In this document: positions 6,075 to 8,684 of the stretch, one piece after another
Position numbering within the stretch: the first letter of the stretch is position 1
How the letters are laid out: each line of letters starts with the position of its first letter
Source of the DNA: Oscillospiraceae bacterium
GTDB taxonomy: Bacteria; Bacillota; Clostridia; Oscillospirales; Acutalibacteraceae
Direction: 5' to 3'
DNA length: 8,684 nucleotides
NCBI GenBank assembly: GCA_902761265.1
Contig: CACWJV010000087.1
Location: 1 to 8,684 of the forward strand
Notes under the pieces: model-generated
Seen by the model: the letters and a program-made list of their open reading frames with translations, nothing else
Databases searched by the model: none
What the model was told of the DNA's origin: nothing
Position numbers and translations under genes: made by a program

Positions 6075-6130
6075 TGCGTGCGTATGTGTGTTATCTTTTG
6101 AAAATTGCCATGGTGTGTCTGTTATCTCAT

Positions 6131-8684
6131 TCAATTAAACAGATTCTTAAAGAAGTCAAGTATTTTTTGGAAGAAATCGCGGATCGTGTCCAGAAAACTG
6201 CCGCCGTTGTCGTTGCCGTTGTTGCCACCGTTGCCCGGTTGTTCCGGCTGCGGTAATGGATCGGTCGTCTTTGCCGTGCGGCTCAATTCTTTGCCGCAGA
6301 CCGTGCAGCAAACCACTTCGTCGTAGCTGCCGCCATGATCGGTCGTTGCGTCGACTTCGTTTTCGCGGATGGGCGCGTCCGGGGTGTGCCAGGTGGCGTT
6401 GTAATGGATGACAGCGTTCAGGACGTCCGGTTTGCTTTCTGTCCAGAGACGATGATCCGTTTCGGACAGCAAGGTGTTCCAAATATCAATCTGGTCATAC
6501 TGTTCTTTTGTGCCGGCATAAAAGACATAGGCCAAGTTGTTGTTTTGGGAAGACGATGTGGTATCGATTGAGGTCACACTGACCGGAATCGCAATGCTTT
6601 CCAGTGCTGTAATGGCGGAAAGCAGGCCAATTTTGATTTCTGTCAAGCCGACCGGAAGCGTCAGGTGCAGCAGATAGGGACATGGGTTCATCAAGAAGGC
6701 ACTGCCTTCGATTGTCTCCACGCTGTCAGGAATCTTGTAAACAGACTGCGGATTCCCTGCCGGGTAAAGGATCAGGGCCGTCATGTCATTATTATATAAG
6801 CAGCCGTATCGATCGGTTGCAAAGTTTTGATTCTTCGGATCTGCCGTAAATGCAGTCAGGGAAGGACAGTCTTCAAAGGCAAACGCATCCAGCTTTTCCA
6901 GCGTTTTGGAAAGCGTCACGGTTTTCAGCGCTGTACATTCTCTGAACGTATCTAAATCAATGGACACTATCCCCTCCGGAATGACGATATCCGTCAAAGC
7001 AGTGCAAGCAAAGAATGCGCTTTCTTCGATGCTTTCCATACTGTCCGGAAGCAAAACCTGCGTCAGAGAGCGGCATTTGCGAAAGGCGCTTTTTCTGATG
7101 ATTATCAAACTGTCCGGCGCAACAAATTCGGTTGTCGGGTTTCCTTCCGGATACCGGATCAGAACCGTTTTTTCCTTATTATACAGACAACCGTATGCGT
7201 CAGATGCATAACAGGGATTTTGCGGGTCGACTGTGATTGCGACAAGCGATTCGCATTCCTGAAACGCCGGCTTGGCGATATTGACCGTGGCAGCGGGAAT
7301 CTTGATGTCTGTCAGGGCACTGCAGCCCCAAAATGCATTGTCGCCGATTTTGGCGACCCCGTTTCCCAATGTGACGGTTTTCAGATTCGCGCATTCATAA
7401 AACGAATACGAATCGACCGTGATTACACTGTCCGGTATGTTGATACTTGCCAGAGCACTGCAGCCCCAAAACGCAGAATGTCCGATTTCTGTTATACCGG
7501 CGGGAATCGTGATTTCCGACAAAGCACTGCAACCTTGGAACATAGAGTCGCTGATTTTTGTCACCCCGGCCGGTATCGTAATGGTTTTCAGCGAAACGCA
7601 GCCTGCAAACAGATTGCTTTCCAATTCTGTCACGCCGGATTCGATCATAACATCTGTCAGCGAACTGCAGTTCACAAACGCACAATCTTTTACGATTGAC
7701 ACACTGCCGGGAATTGTAATATCTGTCAGTGCACTGCAGCCCCAAAACGCTTGGGACCCAATCCTTGTGACGCCGTCCGGAATGGTAAGTTCCAATAACC
7801 CGCTGCAATTATAAAACGCATAACCGCCGATGGTCTTCACGCTGTTTGGAATCGTAATACCTGTCAAATTGCTGCATGCGGAAAATGCGCTTTCGGCGAT
7901 TCCCGCACAGTCATCGCGCAGCACCAGATTCGTATTTTCGGGCATTGTGCCCTTATATGCAAAGGCAACCTTGCCGACATACACAACTCCGTCCGGCTGG
8001 CGGCGATACCATGACGAGCAGGTAAACCCAGCATAGTCGATGCTCGTCACGCTGTCAGGTATCGTGATGGTTTCCAATGCGGCGCATTTGTCAAACGCAA
8101 GGTAGCCAATCTCCTGTGTGCCGTCCAATATTGTCAGTTCTGACAGGCAAGAGCAGCGATGAAACGCATAAGAGCCAATGGTTTTCACGCTGCCGGGAAT
8201 GGTGATCCGTTCCAACGCTTTGCAGTCTTCAAACAGCTGTTTGATTCCGTCAGAAAGCGTCACCGTTTCCAGCGCGCTGCAGTCTTCAAAAGCACTATCG
8301 CCGATGCTTGTCACGCTGCCGGGAATCGTCACACTTGTCAGACCGGTGCAGCCGGAGAAGGCGTAATCACCAATCGTTTTGACGCTGTCCGGAATCGAAA
8401 TGCCCGTCAGATTCATGCAGTCCTGAAACGCTCCGTAGGCAATTGTCGTGCAGTCGTCGAGCAGAACAAGACTTGTATTTTCCGGCATTGTTCCGTTATA
8501 GCAGCATGCAGTTTTTCCGATATATACCACACCATTCGGCTGGGCATTCAGCCAGGGCGTGTTGAAAAAAGCGACTGCATTGGCAGATGTCACGCCGTCC
8601 GGAATCGTCAGGTTCAAAAGATTGGTGCAGTTGCGAAAAGCAGCCCAACCGATACTGGTCACAGCGTCAGGAAGCTCTAATTCC
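6131..8684 (-). CDS. BspA-like leucine-rich-repeat surface protein, N-terminus outside window
   Basis: The open frame enters at 8683 and runs 850 residues to a TGA. Nearly all of it is LRR_5-type repeats of about 23 residues with the pattern L-x-x-I-T-I-P-x-S-V-x-x-I-G-x-x-A-F-x-x-C, roughly 24 units. A segment with YAGTKEQYDQI follows, then a motif ending EVVCCTVCGKELSR, a Pro/Gly/Asn linker (PLPQPEQPGNGGNNGNDNGG) and an amphipathic phenylalanine-rich tail. Proteins of this kind are secreted or surface-attached and are linked to adhesion and protein binding, so an extracellular role is inferred; no signal peptide can be seen because the start is missing. The GTG at 8662 is not taken as a start, since the repeat pattern continues in frame upstream to the edge. 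A terminator follows about 57 bases after the stop. The binding partner is unknown. Confidence 0.92.
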   Translation of the reverse strand, partial: ELELPDAVTSIGWAAFRNCTNLLNLTIPDGVTSANAVAFFNTPWLNAQPNGVVYIGKTACCYNGTMPENTSLVLLDDCTTIAYGAFQDCMNLTGISIPDSVKTIGDYAFSGCTGLTSVTIPGSVTSIGDSAFEDCSALETVTLSDGIKQLFEDCKALERITIPGSVKTIGSYAFHRCSCLSELTILDGTQEIGYLAFDKCAALETITIPDSVTSIDYAGFTCSSWYRRQPDGVVYVGKVAFAYKGTMPENTNLVLRDDCAGIAESAFSACSNLTGITIPNSVKTIGGYAFYNCSGLLELTIPDGVTRIGSQAFWGCSALTDITIPGSVSIVKDCAFVNCSSLTDVMIESGVTELESNLFAGCVSLKTITIPAGVTKISDSMFQGCSALSEITIPAGITEIGHSAFWGCSALASINIPDSVITVDSYSFYECANLKTVTLGNGVAKIGDNAFWGCSALTDIKIPAATVNIAKPAFQECESLVAITVDPQNPCYASDAYGCLYNKEKTVLIRYPEGNPTTEFVAPDSLIIIRKSAFRKCRSLTQVLLPDSMESIEESAFFACTALTDIVIPEGIVSIDLDTFRECTALKTVTLSKTLEKLDAFAFEDCPSLTAFTADPKNQNFATDRYGCLYNNDMTALILYPAGNPQSVYKIPDSVETIEGSAFLMNPCPYLLHLTLPVGLTEIKIGLLSAITALESIAIPVSVTSIDTTSSSQNNNLAYVFYAGTKEQYDQIDIWNTLLSETDHRLWTESKPDVLNAVIHYNATWHTPDAPIRENEVDATTDHGGSYDEVVCCTVCGKELSRTAKTTDPLPQPEQPGNGGNNGNDNGGSFLDTIRDFFQKILDFFKNLFN
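6134..6199 (-). other. Amphipathic Phe-rich C-terminal tail of the LRR protein
   Basis: The last 22 residues (SFLDTIRDFFQKILDFFKNLFN) follow a Gly/Asn-rich linker and alternate aromatic or aliphatic residues with charged ones in a helical pattern (FF at i, i+7). There is no LPxTG motif and no dockerin. Similar tails end many secreted ruminococcal proteins as I recall; a role in surface attachment is inferred. Confidence 0.55.
6719..6844 (-). repeat. 42-residue insert module in the LRR protein, type 2 copy 2
   Basis: This module reads ADPKNQNFATDRYGCLYN and ends YKIPDSV. It matches the module at 7106-7231 over its whole 42 residues, sharing DP-N, YGCLYN, T-LI-YP-GNP and the final PDS. It replaces an ordinary repeat with a longer beta-rich loop, a known feature of BspA-type proteins. 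Confidence 0.75.
7106..7231 (-). repeat. 42-residue insert module in the LRR protein, type 2 copy 1
   Basis: This module reads VDPQNPCYASDAYGCLYN and ends FVAPDSL. It is the partner of 6719-6844 and has the same length, so the two probably arose by internal duplication. Confidence 0.75.
7317..7750 (-). repeat. Three near-identical 20-bp blocks coding AFWGCSA-type repeats
   Basis: The blocks lie at 7317-7336, 7455-7474 and 7731-7750. The last two are identical and the first differs at one base. Their starts are 138 and 276 bases apart, exact multiples of the 69-base (23-residue) repeat unit, so they keep the protein register. They encode the AFWGCSAL core and point to fairly recent duplication or gene conversion among units. 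Confidence 0.85.
7907..8011 (-). repeat. Insert module in the LRR protein, type 1 copy 2
   Basis: The segment WYRRQPDGVVYVGKVAF then YKGTMPENTNLVLRDDC matches the module at 8450-8554 in spacing and in most residues. It breaks the regular 23-residue repeat and probably forms a longer strand-rich insertion. Confidence 0.75.
8450..8554 (-). repeat. Insert module in the LRR protein, type 1 copy 1
   Basis: The segment WLNAQPNGVVYIGKTACC then YNGTMPENTSLVLLDDC is the partner of 7907-8011. Shared residues include QP-GVVY-GK and GTMPENT-LVL-DDC. Each copy is followed by an I-A-x-x-A-F repeat start. Confidence 0.75.

Larger units (their letters stand above)
5934..6076. repeat. Terminator-promoter repeat, copy B
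   Basis: This is the second copy of the element at 4119-4288, in the same orientation and about 1.8 kb away. It is shorter because it lacks 24 bases between the GGACATATGTTCTG block (6014-6027) and GCTGATAA (6031-6038). It ends at the terminator hairpin behind the leucine-rich-repeat gene. The promoter spacer is the least conserved part (6 of 14 in its middle), while promoter boxes, upstream blocks and hairpin stem are kept, as expected if these parts are under selection. Confidence 0.8.

Noticed and set aside
4255..6076. CRISPR array or transposon ends suggested by the repeated GCAGCAGG hairpins
   Set aside because: There are only two copies 1.8 kb apart, with no regular spacers, no transposase and no terminal inverted repeats; they behave as terminators.
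5915..6256. Plus-strand frame of 113 codons across repeat copy B
   Set aside because: It covers the promoter and terminator hairpin of the repeat and then runs antisense to the LRR gene; no ribosome binding site or domain is visible.
8660..8662. GTG at 8662 as the start of the LRR gene
   Set aside because: The repeat pattern (ELELPDAV) continues in frame upstream to the window edge, and there is no ribosome binding site or signal peptide there.

Overview
The window looks like chromosomal DNA of a low-GC Gram-positive gut anaerobe of the class Clostridia (Oscillospiraceae/Ruminococcaceae type). This is inferred from strong GGAGG-type ribosome binding sites, a BspA-like leucine-rich-repeat surface protein with a clostridial-style C-terminal end, a GH109-like Gfo/Idh/MocA enzyme and a tyrosine-phosphatase lipoprotein. 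No rRNA, tRNA, CRISPR array, transposase or phage gene was seen. Every gene found lies on the minus strand, so transcription runs from high to low coordinates.

From right to left: 6131-8684 is the 3' part of a large BspA-like leucine-rich-repeat surface protein whose N-terminus is outside the window. After its stop comes a repeat of about 145 bp (copy B) holding a bidirectional terminator and, further on, a sigma-A-type promoter. That promoter leads into an apolipoprotein N-acyltransferase-like gene (4367-5845). Below it a second, diverged copy of the same repeat (copy A, about 170 bp) again holds terminator then promoter, and leads into a 56-residue ribbon-helix-helix-like small protein (3878-4048). 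A weak terminator follows.

A near-consensus promoter (TTGAAA, 17 bp, TATAAT; 3750-3778) then starts a likely four-gene operon: a GH109-like Gfo/Idh/MocA oxidoreductase or glycosidase (2453-3691), a LOG-family nucleotide phosphoribohydrolase (1746-2339), a lipoprotein tyrosine phosphatase (585-1727) and an SGNH/GDSL hydrolase that runs off the left edge just after its catalytic GDS motif (1-571). The last three are tightly spaced and each has its own good ribosome binding site. The oxidoreductase and SGNH hydrolase would fit sugar or glycoconjugate processing; the contribution of the LOG enzyme and phosphatase is unclear.

No clear new defence or mobile system is visible. The most unusual element is the duplicated terminator-plus-promoter module, which gives two unrelated genes the same control region, including an identical 14-bp block around ACATATGT. 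The small ribbon-helix-helix gene behind one copy is a candidate regulator, but nothing in the sequence proves it binds these sites.
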